DNA of 64,000 bases. Origin: Sulfurimonas sp. HSL1-2 (lineage in GTDB: Bacteria > Campylobacterota > Campylobacteria > Campylobacterales > Sulfurimonadaceae). Made by a program: the position numbers and the translations under genes. Below are positions 53,973-62,569 of the stretch, piece by piece. The stretch covers positions 2,353,573 through 2,417,572 of the forward strand of contig NZ_CP147914.1 in assembly GCF_039645565.1 (NCBI RefSeq), given 5' to 3'. Below the pieces are notes generated by a model that was given only the letters and a program-made list of their open reading frames with translations, did not search any database and was not told the DNA's origin. Position 1 is the stretch's first letter. Every line of letters starts with the position of its first letter.

Positions 53973-55489
53973 TCAAACTCCTCCTTGTATTGAGTTTTTG
54001 TGCTCCTGGCACTCAGTTCCGTAATCACCCCGTAGGCCATGACGGTGATCATCGGGAAAAGTGACGCAAACGCGATCAGCCCGAAGCCGTCAATGAGCGG
54101 GCTCCGCCCCTCGATGTTGGTCGCCAGCCCCAGCCCCAGTGCCGCAACGAGCGGCACGGTAACCGTCGACGTCGTCACCCCGCCGCTGTCGTAGGCGATC
54201 GGGATGATGTAGCGCGGGGCGAAATAGGTCAGAATGATGACGACGATGTACCCCGCGATAATGTAGTAGTGGATGGGATCCCCAGCCACGATACGGTACG
54301 CCCCCAGCGCGATGCCCACCGCCACCCCGAGGGCCACGGCGATCCGCAGGACCATCTGCCGGATTTTCCCGGCGGAGATCTCCTCGACCTTGATCGCGAT
54401 CGCGAGCAGCGCCGGCTCCGCCATCGTCGTCGAGAAGCCGATCAGAAAGGCGAACAGGTAGATGAGCAGCCGGTTATCCTGCTCCGTGAGCTGCAGCGCC
54501 ATCGTTTCCCCGATAGGGAAGAGCCCCATCTCAAGTCCCACGATAAAAGCATACAGCCCCAGGATCACCAGCACGATACCGAAAACGATGCGGCGCAGGT
54601 AGGGCACCTGTTTCTTGATAATGGCATACTGGAAAAAGAAAATCACGCCCAGAATAGGCAGCACGTCCTTGATGACATCAAAGAGCTCAAGCAGCAGCGC
54701 CAGTGCCTGCTGACCGATGGTACGGCTGTGTTCCACGTGCTCCGATACGCTCTGCGCCACGGCGGCAATCGCCTCGCCGTTGCCGGAAGCGTAAACGACG
54801 ATCCCGTAGACCTGTACGAAGATCATCGGCGTCAGCGAGGCAAAGGCGATCAGCCCGAAACCGTCGATAACCGGGTTCCGCCCGCGGATACTGCTCGCGA
54901 GCCCCACGCCGAGCGCTGCGACCAGGGGAACGGTCACCGTCGACGTCGTTACCCCGCCGCTGTCGTAGGCGAGCCCGACGATCTCCGGGGGGACGAAGAA
55001 GGTCAGCAGGACGACGATGACATAGCCGGTAATGATATAGAAGTGGATGGGATGGCCCGTCAGGATGCGGAACGTCCCCAGGGCGATGGCGAAACCGACC
55101 GAAAAAGCAACGGTCAGCCGCAGTACCAAAGAGTCGATCTTCCCGTCGCTGATGACCGCCGCCTTGTCGGCGATGGCGATCAGGGCCGGTTCGGCAATGG
55201 TTGTCGAAAAACCGATGAGAAAGGCGAAGAGCAGCAGCCAGAACGCGGAGCCCTTGCGCGCGAACTCCTGCGCGAGGTTCTCCCCGACGGGGAAGATACC
55301 GACTTCCAGCCCCTGGATAAACAGCGCGAGCCCTACGGCGACGATGAAAAGTCCCGTCGCGACAGAGAGCAGATTGTCGGGCATCTGCTGCAGGATGAAG
55401 ATCTGGAAAAAGGCGATGACGGCGATGATGGGAGCCAGGTCAGTGAAGGAGCCTTTGAGCATGATCAAAAAGAGTCTGAGTTGTTCCAT
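53969..55489 (-). CDS. DUF1538 membrane protein with internal duplication
   Basis: 506 residues, an integral membrane protein of about 14 segments built from two homologous halves. Each half has GFSTTxAEPAL, YDSGGVTTSTVTVPLVAALG and an IDGFGLIAFASL motif. This is the DUF1538 family, a putative transporter of unknown substrate. It heads an operon with P-II- and CBS-domain genes, which points to allosteric control of transport. TAAAAT ends six bases before the ATG and there is no ribosome site, so the message may be leaderless. Confidence 0.85.
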   Translation of the reverse strand: MEQLRLFLIMLKGSFTDLAPIIAVIAFFQIFILQQMPDNLLSVATGLFIVAVGLALFIQGLEVGIFPVGENLAQEFARKGSAFWLLLFAFLIGFSTTIAEPALIAIADKAAVISDGKIDSLVLRLTVAFSVGFAIALGTFRILTGHPIHFYIITGYVIVVLLTFFVPPEIVGLAYDSGGVTTSTVTVPLVAALGVGLASSIRGRNPVIDGFGLIAFASLTPMIFVQVYGIVVYASGNGEAIAAVAQSVSEHVEHSRTIGQQALALLLELFDVIKDVLPILGVIFFFQYAIIKKQVPYLRRIVFGIVLVILGLYAFIVGLEMGLFPIGETMALQLTEQDNRLLIYLFAFLIGFSTTMAEPALLAIAIKVEEISAGKIRQMVLRIAVALGVAVGIALGAYRIVAGDPIHYYIIAGYIVVIILTYFAPRYIIPIAYDSGGVTTSTVTVPLVAALGLGLATNIEGRSPLIDGFGLIAFASLFPMITVMAYGVITELSARSTKTQYKEEFE

Positions 55490-55495
55490 TGGGAT

Positions 55496-55501
55496 ATTTT
55501 A
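55496..55501 (-). promoter_or_regulatory. -10 box of the DUF1538 operon (leaderless arrangement)
   Basis: TAAAAT on the minus strand, followed by ATCCCA and the ATG. The same TAAAATATCC.AATGG block occurs at rnhB. Confidence 0.4.
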
Positions 55502-55563
55502 CGCATTTTTGTGATCGATGTCATGGCACGCCTCATGCAAAGGGGGGCAAATCAGAAAAGCGT

Positions 55564-55569
55564 TACAAT
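55564..55569 (+). promoter_or_regulatory. -10 box of the ArsC-like gene
   Basis: TACAAT at 55564-55569, 20 bases ahead of the ATG, followed by the ribosome site AAAAAAGGAG. Confidence 0.4.
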
Positions 55570-55589
55570 TTCGGAAAAAAGGAGTCTCG

Positions 55590-55946
55590 ATGCATTCGAC
55601 AGTGACCATCTGGCACAACCCCCGCTGCGGCAAATCCCGCGAAGCCCTGAAACTGCTGGAGGAAGAGGGGATCACCCCGGAGATCGTCCGCTACCTCGAC
55701 GACGTTCCGACCGAGACGCAGCTGCGCGATCTCCTGGCGATGCTCGGCATCGGTGCGCGCGATCTGATGCGTACGAAAGAGGCCATTTATAAGGAGCTCG
55801 GTCTCAAAGACGTCACTGACGAAGCTGCCCTGATCAAAGCCATGACGGAGCATCCGAAACTGATTGAGCGTCCCGTCGTCATTACAAACGGGAAAGCCGT
55901 TATCGGGCGTCCGCCGGAAAAAGTGGTCGATCTGGTAAAAGCGTAG
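55590..55946 (+). CDS. ArsC-family (glutaredoxin-dependent arsenate reductase-like) protein
   Basis: 118 residues with the ArsC active-site context HNPRCGKSREAL (Cys13) and the C-terminal RPVVITNGKAVIGRPPEKV. True arsenate reductases use the Cys with a downstream Arg of the RPVV block, both present. A thiol-redox role other than arsenate reduction (YffB/Spx-like) is possible. The ATG at 55590 has AAAAAAGGAG upstream. Confidence 0.85.
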   Translation: MHSTVTIWHNPRCGKSREALKLLEEEGITPEIVRYLDDVPTETQLRDLLAMLGIGARDLMRTKEAIYKELGLKDVTDEAALIKAMTEHPKLIERPVVITNGKAVIGRPPEKVVDLVKA

Positions 55947-55953
55947 GGGAAAA

Positions 55954-55971
55954 GGCCGCCTTGGGGCGGCC
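55954..55971. terminator. hairpin terminator between convergent genes
   Basis: GGCCGCC/GGCGGCC, a perfect 7-bp stem with a 4-base loop, between the ArsC-like gene (plus) and the DUF465 gene (minus). On the minus strand it is followed by TTTT, so it best serves the DUF465 transcript; it may act both ways. Confidence 0.6.
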
Positions 55972-55981
55972 GGGAGTCAAT

Positions 55982-56218
55982 TTAGAGGTTGTTTTCTTTT
56001 TTGTACTTGATGATCTCGGCGTACGCCTCGTCCTTGAGCAGCAGCTTCTCTTTTTTCAGTTTTTCGATCTCGACGTCATCCATCGGGATCTGACCGCTTT
56101 CACCCTTCGTGATCAGATCGTCCAGCTCGTTGTGACGCTCGAAAATTTTCAGAAAATGCGCATTGGCGCTTCCGTCTTCCTTCATCTTGGTGATGATTTC
56201 ACGGTATTCGTGCAGCAT
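55982..56218 (-). CDS. DUF465 (YdcH-like) small protein
   Basis: 78 residues from the ATG at 56218 (AGAGGAC upstream). A helical, charged protein with HEYREIITKMK and FLKIFERHNELDDLI, the DUF465/YdcH signature; the rest is a short coiled-coil-like helix (IEKLKKEKLLLKDE). Function unknown. Confidence 0.8.
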   Translation of the reverse strand: MLHEYREIITKMKEDGSANAHFLKIFERHNELDDLITKGESGQIPMDDVEIEKLKKEKLLLKDEAYAEIIKYKKENNL

Positions 56219-56277
56219 GTTTTGTCCTCTTCTTTTTTGGGCTCCGCTTCCACGTCCCATAACGCCACTATAGCGTA

Positions 56278-56838
56278 TTACTGTAAAATGCGTGGTAAAG
56301 TAATACCCTCTTGCCCCTGGTATTTTCCGCCCTTGTCGCCGTAGCTTGTTTCGCACATTTCGTCGCCCTGCAGGAAGAGCACCTGGGCGATCCCCTCGTT
56401 GGCATAGATCTTCGCCGGCAGCGGCGTGGTGTTGGAGATTTCGATCGTGATGTGCCCTTCGAATTCCGGTTCAAAGGGGGTCACGTTGACGATAATACCG
56501 CAGCGCGCGTAGGTGGACTTGCCCAGACAGATCGCCAGCACGTCACGGGGGATCTTGAAGTACTCGACGGTCCGCGCCAGCGCAAACGAGTTCGGCGGGA
56601 CGATACAGATGTCGCCTTTGTAATCCACGACGTTCGCGTCATCAAAATGTTTCGGGTCGACCACGGTGGAGTTGAGATTCGTAAAGATCTTGAACTCGTC
56701 GCTGACGCGGATATCGTACCCGTACGAGCTCAGCCCGTAACTGACCACGCCCTTGCCGACCTGATCCTCGCAAAAAGGCGTAATCATGGCGTGTTCAAGC
56801 GCCTGTTCCCTGATCCAGCTGTCCGCCTTCAGTCCCAT
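56278..56838 (-). CDS. dcd: dCTP deaminase
   Basis: 186 residues, standard length. Family features are [34 protein letters not shown] with the catalytic Glu in [16 protein letters not shown], and the C-terminal dNTP-binding [14 protein letters not shown]. It converts dCTP to dUTP for dTMP synthesis. A strong -10 (TATAAT, minus) at 56899-56894 precedes it. Confidence 0.96.
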   Translation of the reverse strand: MGLKADSWIREQALEHAMITPFCEDQVGKGVVSYGLSSYGYDIRVSDEFKIFTNLNSTVVDPKHFDDANVVDYKGDICIVPPNSFALARTVEYFKIPRDVLAICLGKSTYARCGIIVNVTPFEPEFEGHITIEISNTTPLPAKIYANEGIAQVLFLQGDEMCETSYGDKGGKYQGQEGITLPRILQ

Positions 56839-56892
56839 AAAAATCCTTCCCTGCCACGGGGCGTTTCCCGGGCGGCTTAAATTAAGTTGTGC

Positions 56893-56899
56893 TATTATA
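56893..56899. promoter_or_regulatory. overlapping divergent -10 boxes of dcd and accB
   Basis: The seven bases TATTATA contain TATTAT on the plus strand (towards accB) and TATAAT on the minus strand (towards dcd). The two divergent promoters share the site, so they may compete. Confidence 0.45.
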
Positions 56900-56930
56900 A
56901 CGCATTAAAATTTAGGCGGCCCCGACGCGG

Positions 56931-56945
56931 AAAACCGACGGTTTT
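56931..56945 (+). promoter_or_regulatory. hairpin in the accB leader
   Basis: AAAACC/GGTTTT forms a 6-bp stem with loop GAC in the accB 5' untranslated region, about 35 bases before the ATG. Significance unknown. Confidence 0.3.
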
Positions 56946-56979
56946 ACGATATTTCCGGGGTCCCCAGGAGCGTTTTGAC

Positions 56980-57432
56980 ATGGATATGAGACAGATCAAG
57001 GCATTGATGCAGGAATTTGACGAGAGCGGCCTTTCCAAACTGAAGATCACCAAAGAAGGGTTCGAGATGGAACTGGAAAAAGTCATCGGTGCCGTCGCGG
57101 CACCGGTAGCCGCCCCTGCACCGGTCGCAGCACCGGTCGCCGTCGCGGCGGCAGCACCTACTCCGGCAGCAGCTCCGGCCCCTTCTGTCAGCGGTGACGA
57201 GATCCTCTCCCCGATGGTCGGGACCTACTATGCGGCACCGTCACCGGATTCCGCGCCGTTCGTCAAAGTCGGCGACACCATCAAAAAAGGGCAGGTCATC
57301 GCGATCCTCGAAGCGATGAAGATCATGAACGAACTCGAAGCGGAATTCGACTGCAAAATCCTTGACGTGCTCGTCTCCGACGGCCAGGCGGTCGAGTACG
57401 ACATGCCGCTCTTCGTGGTAGAGAAGCTCTGA
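56980..57432 (+). CDS. accB: biotin carboxyl carrier protein of acetyl-CoA carboxylase
   Basis: 150 residues from the ATG at 56980 (AGGAG upstream; an in-frame extension to 56887 lies in the leader). An N-terminal helical domain, a long Ala/Pro linker (38-70) and the C-terminal biotinyl domain with EAMKIMNE, biotinylated at Lys114. Part of acetyl-CoA carboxylase, first step of fatty-acid synthesis. Overlaps accC by 1 base. Confidence 0.96.
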   Translation: MDMRQIKALMQEFDESGLSKLKITKEGFEMELEKVIGAVAAPVAAPAPVAAPVAVAAAAPTPAAAPAPSVSGDEILSPMVGTYYAAPSPDSAPFVKVGDTIKKGQVIAILEAMKIMNELEAEFDCKILDVLVSDGQAVEYDMPLFVVEKL

Positions 57433-58772
57433 TGGCAGAGATCAAGCGTATCCTGGTCGCAAACCGCGGCGAGATCGCCCTGCGTGCTATCCGTACCATC
57501 AAAGAGATGGGGAAGGAAGCCGTCGCCGTCTACTCCAAAGGGGACAAAGGCGCTTCCTACCTCGAGCTGGCCGACGCCGCCATCTGTATCGGCGAAGCGC
57601 CGAGCAGCGCAAGCTACCTCAATATCCCCGCCATCATCTCCGCCGCGGAAGTGAGCGGCTGTGATGCCATCTTCCCGGGTTACGGCTTTCTGAGCGAGAA
57701 CCAGCATTTCGTCGAGATCTGTGCCCACCACGGCATCAAGTTCATCGGGCCGACGCCGGAAGTCATGGTACTGATGTCGGACAAGTCCAAAGCCAAAGAC
57801 GTCATGATCTCCGCAGGCGTCCCGGTCGTCCCGGGAAGCGACGGCGCCATCACCGATATCGAGGACGCGAAAAAACGCGCCCGCGAAGTCGGCTACCCGG
57901 TCATCCTCAAAGCCGCCCAGGGCGGCGGCGGGCGCGGGATGCGCGTCGTCGAGGATGAAAGCTACCTCGAGAACGCCTTCCTTGCCGCCGAATCCGAAGC
58001 GATCACCGCGTTCGGCGACGGCACCATCTATATGGAGAAGTTCATCCTGAACCCGCGCCATATCGAGGTGCAGATCATGGCGGACAGCCACGGCAACGTC
58101 ATCCACGTCGGCGAGCGCGACTGCTCCATGCAGCGCCGCCATCAGAAGCTCATCGAGGAGTCCCCGGCGGTCGTACTGACCCCGGAAGTCCGCGAACGCC
58201 TCCATGCCGCCGCCGTCCGCGCCACGGAGTTCATCAAGTACGAAGGTGCGGGGACCTTCGAGTTCCTGCTCGATGCGAACCTCGACTTCTACTTCATGGA
58301 GATGAACACCCGTCTGCAGGTCGAACACACCGTTTCCGAAGAGGTGAGCGGCCTCGACCTCATCGAGCTGATGATCCAGGTGGCCGAAGGCAAGAGCCTG
58401 CCGAAGCAGGAGGAGATCGTCCTCAAGGGTCACGCCATCGAGTGCCGTATCACGGCCGAGGATCCTATCAAGTTCCTGCCGTGCCCCGGAAAGATCAGCG
58501 AATGGATCGCGCCGGGCGGTATCGGCGTGCGTATGGACACCCACGCGCATGCGGGCTACATCGTTCCGCCGACCTACGACTCCATGATCGGCAAACTGAT
58601 CGTCTATGGACGCGACCGTGACCATGCGATCAAACGCATGCACCGTGCGCTGAGTGAATTCACCATCAGCGGTATCCGCACGACGATCCCGTTCCACATC
58701 AAAATGATGGAGAACGACGACTTCATCTCCAACAACTTCGATACGAAGTACCTCGAGAACTACAAAGGGTAA
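57432..58772 (+). CDS. accC: biotin carboxylase of acetyl-CoA carboxylase
   Basis: 446 residues. ATP-grasp enzyme with the glycine loop AAQGGGGRGMRVV, the GERDCSMQRRHQKLIEE segment, the EMNTRLQVEHTVSE metal/bicarbonate site and C-terminal GRDRDHAIKRMHRAL. It carboxylates the biotin of AccB. Translationally coupled to accB by a TGATG overlap. Confidence 0.97.
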   Translation: MAEIKRILVANRGEIALRAIRTIKEMGKEAVAVYSKGDKGASYLELADAAICIGEAPSSASYLNIPAIISAAEVSGCDAIFPGYGFLSENQHFVEICAHHGIKFIGPTPEVMVLMSDKSKAKDVMISAGVPVVPGSDGAITDIEDAKKRAREVGYPVILKAAQGGGGRGMRVVEDESYLENAFLAAESEAITAFGDGTIYMEKFILNPRHIEVQIMADSHGNVIHVGERDCSMQRRHQKLIEESPAVVLTPEVRERLHAAAVRATEFIKYEGAGTFEFLLDANLDFYFMEMNTRLQVEHTVSEEVSGLDLIELMIQVAEGKSLPKQEEIVLKGHAIECRITAEDPIKFLPCPGKISEWIAPGGIGVRMDTHAHAGYIVPPTYDSMIGKLIVYGRDRDHAIKRMHRALSEFTISGIRTTIPFHIKMMENDDFISNNFDTKYLENYKG

Positions 58773-58830
58773 GGCCTCCGGCCCTACCCGCTTTCACCCG
58801 CAAACAACACGACGCTTTGGTAGCACTTCC

Positions 58831-59676
58831 CTATTGCCGGTCCGGCAGACGGACGATGGTGATCTCCGCATTCAGGCGGGCACGGTCGAAATAATCCTTG
58901 AGGGTCTGTTCGCGCGCATCGTCCATCATCTCCTCCTGAACCTGTGCCTTGACCGTCTCAAACGGCTGCATCACCGGGAGGCTCTTGTTGCGGACATAGA
59001 AAGAGGCAAAGCCCCCTTTCGGGTCGGTCAGTATCGGCGTGAAGGCACCGATCTCCGTTTTGATCAGCAGCGCGGCGAGCTGCGGTTCGATCTTTTCATA
59101 CGGCAGCGACGCCTCCTGCATCGTCACCTCCGAAAGCATCAGCATCGGGTTGTCCATCTTGCGTTTCAAAACGCCCTGTCCGGGGGCATGGTAAACGGTC
59201 ACGTCAAAGCTCTCCGGGTGAGAGAATTTGTCCGAGTGCAGGCGGTAATACTCCTGCATCTCCGCATCGCCGGGCTCCTCCATATTGGCCATCGCGATCG
59301 CCCCGTAGAGCTTCTGGGTCAGCATCGACTTTTTGAGCTTGGCTTCAAAATCCGTGCGGCTCAGGTGCTCGGTCTGCCAGACCGCATCGAAAAGCTGGGC
59401 CGTCGTCATGTTGTTCTGTCCGGCGATCTGCTTGATGCGCTCCTGCAGCTCGGTCTCGGTGACGCTGAGCTCACGCTGGGCGACCTCCTGGGCCTCCAGT
59501 TTTTCGCGGATCAGCAGGTCAACGGCCTGCGCCTGCGTCATGCCGTTCTCCTGCATCTTCTGCGTGATGGCGTAGAGGGTGATCGGCTCCTCCTTGACAA
59601 GGATGGCGACGCCGTCGACCATCCGGGCGTACAACGCCACGGTAAAGAGTATGAAAAGCAGTGCTGTTTTTTGCAA
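58831..59676 (-). CDS. SurA-like periplasmic chaperone/peptidyl-prolyl isomerase
   Basis: 281 residues. I chose the TTG at 59676 because CAGGAG sits 6 bases upstream and the protein then begins with a clean signal peptide (MQKTALLFILFTVALYA). The upstream ATG at 59703 has no ribosome site. The N-terminal half is SurA-like helical (MTQAQAVDLLIREKLEAQEVA), and the C-terminal half a parvulin-like fold lacking obvious strong PPIase motifs. Likely assists outer-membrane protein folding, like PEB4-type proteins. Confidence 0.75.
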   Translation of the reverse strand: MQKTALLFILFTVALYARMVDGVAILVKEEPITLYAITQKMQENGMTQAQAVDLLIREKLEAQEVAQRELSVTETELQERIKQIAGQNNMTTAQLFDAVWQTEHLSRTDFEAKLKKSMLTQKLYGAIAMANMEEPGDAEMQEYYRLHSDKFSHPESFDVTVYHAPGQGVLKRKMDNPMLMLSEVTMQEASLPYEKIEPQLAALLIKTEIGAFTPILTDPKGGFASFYVRNKSLPVMQPFETVKAQVQEEMMDDAREQTLKDYFDRARLNAEITIVRLPDRQ

Positions 59677-59851
59677 AGAGATCTCCTGATTGAAAGGCAC
59701 CATTTTACCCGCTTTTGTTGAATGGACGCTCCGGCGCCCGTTTTTCGCCCCACGCGGCACCATCCGCGGGCGCATTTCCCGCTCCGCTTTTGAAAAAACC
59801 GGAAACGCTGCCGCCGCGCCGCGCTTTTCCTACCTCCAAACCGTAATGAGT

Positions 59852-59857
59852 TATAAT
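59852..59857 (+). promoter_or_regulatory. -10 box of gltX
   Basis: TATAAT at 59852-59857, 26 bases before the gltX ATG. Expected start near 59864. Confidence 0.5.
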
Positions 59858-59883
59858 GGCGCCAAAAAAAAGGTTTGTATACC

Positions 59884-61272
59884 ATGGTTGTCACCCGCTT
59901 CGCTCCCAGCCCGACCGGATACCTGCATATCGGGGGGCTGCGCACCGCGCTCTTCTCCTGGCTCTGGGCCCGCCGCAACGGCGGGAAATTCGTTCTGCGT
60001 ATCGAAGACACCGACCAGAGCCGCAACAACGAAGACGCGGCCCAGGCGATCGTCGATGCCTTCGAATGGATCGGCCTCGAACACGACGGCGAGATCCTCT
60101 ACCAGTCACGGCGCACGGGTGTCTACCAGATGTATATCGAACAGCTCCTCCAGGAGGGCAAGGCGTACAAATGCTATATGAGCAAAGAGGAGCTTGATGC
60201 CCTGCGTGAAGCGCAGACGGCACGCAAAGAGCGCCCGCGCTACGACGGCCGCTACCGTGACTTTACCGGCACGCCGCCGGAGGGGGTCGCCCCCGTTATC
60301 CGCATCAAGGCGCCGACCGAGGGGACCATCACCGTCTTTGACGGCATCAAGGGCGAAGTCACCTTCAACGTCGACGACATCCTCGACGACTTCATTATCG
60401 CCCGCGCCGACGGGAGCCCGACCTACAACTTCGTCGTCGCCGTCGACGATGCGCTGATGGGTATCAACGAAGTCATCCGCGGGGACGACCACTTCTCCAA
60501 TACGCCCAAACAGCTCGTCGTCTACGAGGCGCTGGGCTTCAAAGCCCCCGCGTTCTACCACGTGCCGATGATCCACAACAGCGAAGGCAAAAAGCTCTCC
60601 AAGCGCGACGGCGCAACGGACGTGATGGAGTACAAGCGCCAGGGCTACCGCCCCGAAGCGCTGCTCAACTTCCTCGTGCGCCTGGGGTGGAGCCACGGCG
60701 ACCAGGAGATTTTCTCCATCGACGAGATGAAAAGACTCTTCGATCCGAACAATATCAACAAGTCGGCGTCTATCTACAATACCGAAAAGCTCGACTGGCT
60801 TAACGCCCATTACATCAAGAACCTCGCCAACGAGGCGCTGGCCCGCGAACTGACCCCCTTCGGCGTCGACCTGAACGCCCACGATAAAAAAGAGATCCTG
60901 CTTGACGCCCTCAAAGAGCGTGCCAAGACGCTCGTCGAACTCGCCGAGATGGTCAAAGAGGTTCTGACCGCACCGGCCGCCTACGATGAAAAGGCTTTCA
61001 AAAAAGCGGTCAAACCCGACTCGAGAGCCGTCCTGGAAGCCTTCGCCGCCAAAGTAGAGGCCGCCGACGGCCTCCATCTCCCGACCGACTACCACGCCCT
61101 GATGGAAACGGTCGTCTCCGAGATGGAAATCGGCTTCGGCAAGATCGGCATGCCGCTGCGCCTGGCCCTGATGGGCAAACTCTCCGGCCCGGGCGTCGAT
61201 ACCATCATGGCGGCGATCGGCCGTGAGGAGACCCTCGCACGCATCGCCGGACTGACGGCACAACTCGACTGA
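59884..61272 (+). CDS. gltX: glutamyl-tRNA synthetase
   Basis: 462 residues. Class I synthetase with the HIGH-type motif HIGG in APSPTGYLHIGG and the KMSKS-type motif KLSKR at about 236-240. The ATG at 59884 is preferred to the TTG at 59875. It charges tRNA-Glu, and, as many Campylobacterota have two GltX proteins, this copy could alternatively be a tRNA-Gln-directed paralogue. Seemingly in an operon with the malic enzyme (13-base gap). Confidence 0.95.
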   Translation: MVVTRFAPSPTGYLHIGGLRTALFSWLWARRNGGKFVLRIEDTDQSRNNEDAAQAIVDAFEWIGLEHDGEILYQSRRTGVYQMYIEQLLQEGKAYKCYMSKEELDALREAQTARKERPRYDGRYRDFTGTPPEGVAPVIRIKAPTEGTITVFDGIKGEVTFNVDDILDDFIIARADGSPTYNFVVAVDDALMGINEVIRGDDHFSNTPKQLVVYEALGFKAPAFYHVPMIHNSEGKKLSKRDGATDVMEYKRQGYRPEALLNFLVRLGWSHGDQEIFSIDEMKRLFDPNNINKSASIYNTEKLDWLNAHYIKNLANEALARELTPFGVDLNAHDKKEILLDALKERAKTLVELAEMVKEVLTAPAAYDEKAFKKAVKPDSRAVLEAFAAKVEAADGLHLPTDYHALMETVVSEMEIGFGKIGMPLRLALMGKLSGPGVDTIMAAIGREETLARIAGLTAQLD

Positions 61273-61285
61273 AAAAGGAGTTCCC

Positions 61286-62566
61286 ATGGCCAACCCGCTT
61301 ACCAATGACGAGGCCCTCGCCTACCACGCCGAACCCACCCCCGGGAAACTCGGTATCAGCGTCACCAAATCCTTCAAAAGCCAGCGGGACCTCTCCCTCG
61401 CCTATACCCCCGGGGTCGCCGTACCCTGCCTTGCCATCGAGCAGAACCCCGACGACGCCTACCGCTATACCGCCAAGGCGAACCTGATCGGGGTCATCTC
61501 CAACGGCACCGCGGTCCTGGGACTCGGCGATATCGGCGCACAGGCTTCCAAGCCCGTCATGGAGGGGAAAGCCGTCCTCTTCAAAAAGTTCAGCGACCTG
61601 GATGCCTTCGACATCGAGGTTGATACGAAAGATATCGAGCGCTTCTGCAGCGTCGTCGAGGCGATCGCCCCCACGTTCGGGGGCATCAACCTCGAGGATA
61701 TCAAGGCACCGGAGTGCTTCGAGATCGAGAAACGGCTTGTCGCCCGGCTCGATATCCCCGTGATGCATGACGATCAGCACGGGACCGCCGTTATCAGCGC
61801 CGCGGGCATCATGAACGCCTGCCGCCTGACGGGGCGCGACATCAAGAGCCTGCGCATCGTGATCGTCGGAGCCGGGGCCGCAGCGATCAGCTGCGCCCGC
61901 CTCTACCGCTACCTGGGTGTGGAGAACATCATCCTGATCGACTCCAAGGGCGTCGTCCATACGGGCCGCAGCGACCTCAATGCCTACAAAACGGAGTTTG
62001 CCATCAAGGTGCCCGCCAGCCAGAGTGACGCCTTCGAAGGCGCCCACGTCGTCGTCGGCCTCTCGCGCCCGGGCACCTTCAGCACAGACGATGTCAAGCG
62101 CATGGCCGAAAACCCGGTGGTCTTCACCCTTGCCAACCCCACCCCGGAGATTATGCCGGAACTGGTGCGCGAGGCCCGTCCCGACGCCATCGTCGCCACC
62201 GGGCGCAGCGACTTCCCCAACCAGGTCAACAACGTCCTGGGCTTCCCCTTCATCTTCCGCGGGGCCGTCGACGTACGCGCCAAAGCGATCAATACGGAGA
62301 TGAAGATCGCCGCCGCCGAAGCGCTGGCGCGCCTGGCCCGGACGGAAGTCCCCGCCTACCTGAACGAACTCTACGGTACCGAACTTACCTTCGGCCGTGA
62401 CTACCTCATCCCCAAACCCTTCGACAGGCGTCTGATCGTCGAGGTCTCCAGCGCCGTCGCCGCGGCGGCGCTCCACACGGGCGTCGCCCGTATCGGTGAC
62501 TTCGATATCGATGCCTACCGCAAAGCACTCGCCGAGCGTATCTGCGTCGACTGCCAGCCCGAATAG
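61286..62566 (+). CDS. malic enzyme (oxaloacetate-decarboxylating)
   Basis: 426 residues, the short MaeB-like form without the phosphotransacetylase domain. It has LAYTPGVAVPC (catalytic Tyr), the Lys-containing KANLIGVISNGTAVLG, DDQHGTAVI and the NAD(P)-binding IVGAGAAAISCARLYR. It converts malate to pyruvate and CO2. AAAAAGGAG precedes the ATG. Confidence 0.93.
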   Translation: MANPLTNDEALAYHAEPTPGKLGISVTKSFKSQRDLSLAYTPGVAVPCLAIEQNPDDAYRYTAKANLIGVISNGTAVLGLGDIGAQASKPVMEGKAVLFKKFSDLDAFDIEVDTKDIERFCSVVEAIAPTFGGINLEDIKAPECFEIEKRLVARLDIPVMHDDQHGTAVISAAGIMNACRLTGRDIKSLRIVIVGAGAAAISCARLYRYLGVENIILIDSKGVVHTGRSDLNAYKTEFAIKVPASQSDAFEGAHVVVGLSRPGTFSTDDVKRMAENPVVFTLANPTPEIMPELVREARPDAIVATGRSDFPNQVNNVLGFPFIFRGAVDVRAKAINTEMKIAAAEALARLARTEVPAYLNELYGTELTFGRDYLIPKPFDRRLIVEVSSAVAAAALHTGVARIGDFDIDAYRKALAERICVDCQPE

Positions 62567-62569
62567 GCG

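Noticed and set aside
54269-55792. 507-codon plus-strand frame across the DUF1538 gene
   Set aside because: Antisense to a duplicated membrane protein and running into the true ArsC-like gene in another frame.
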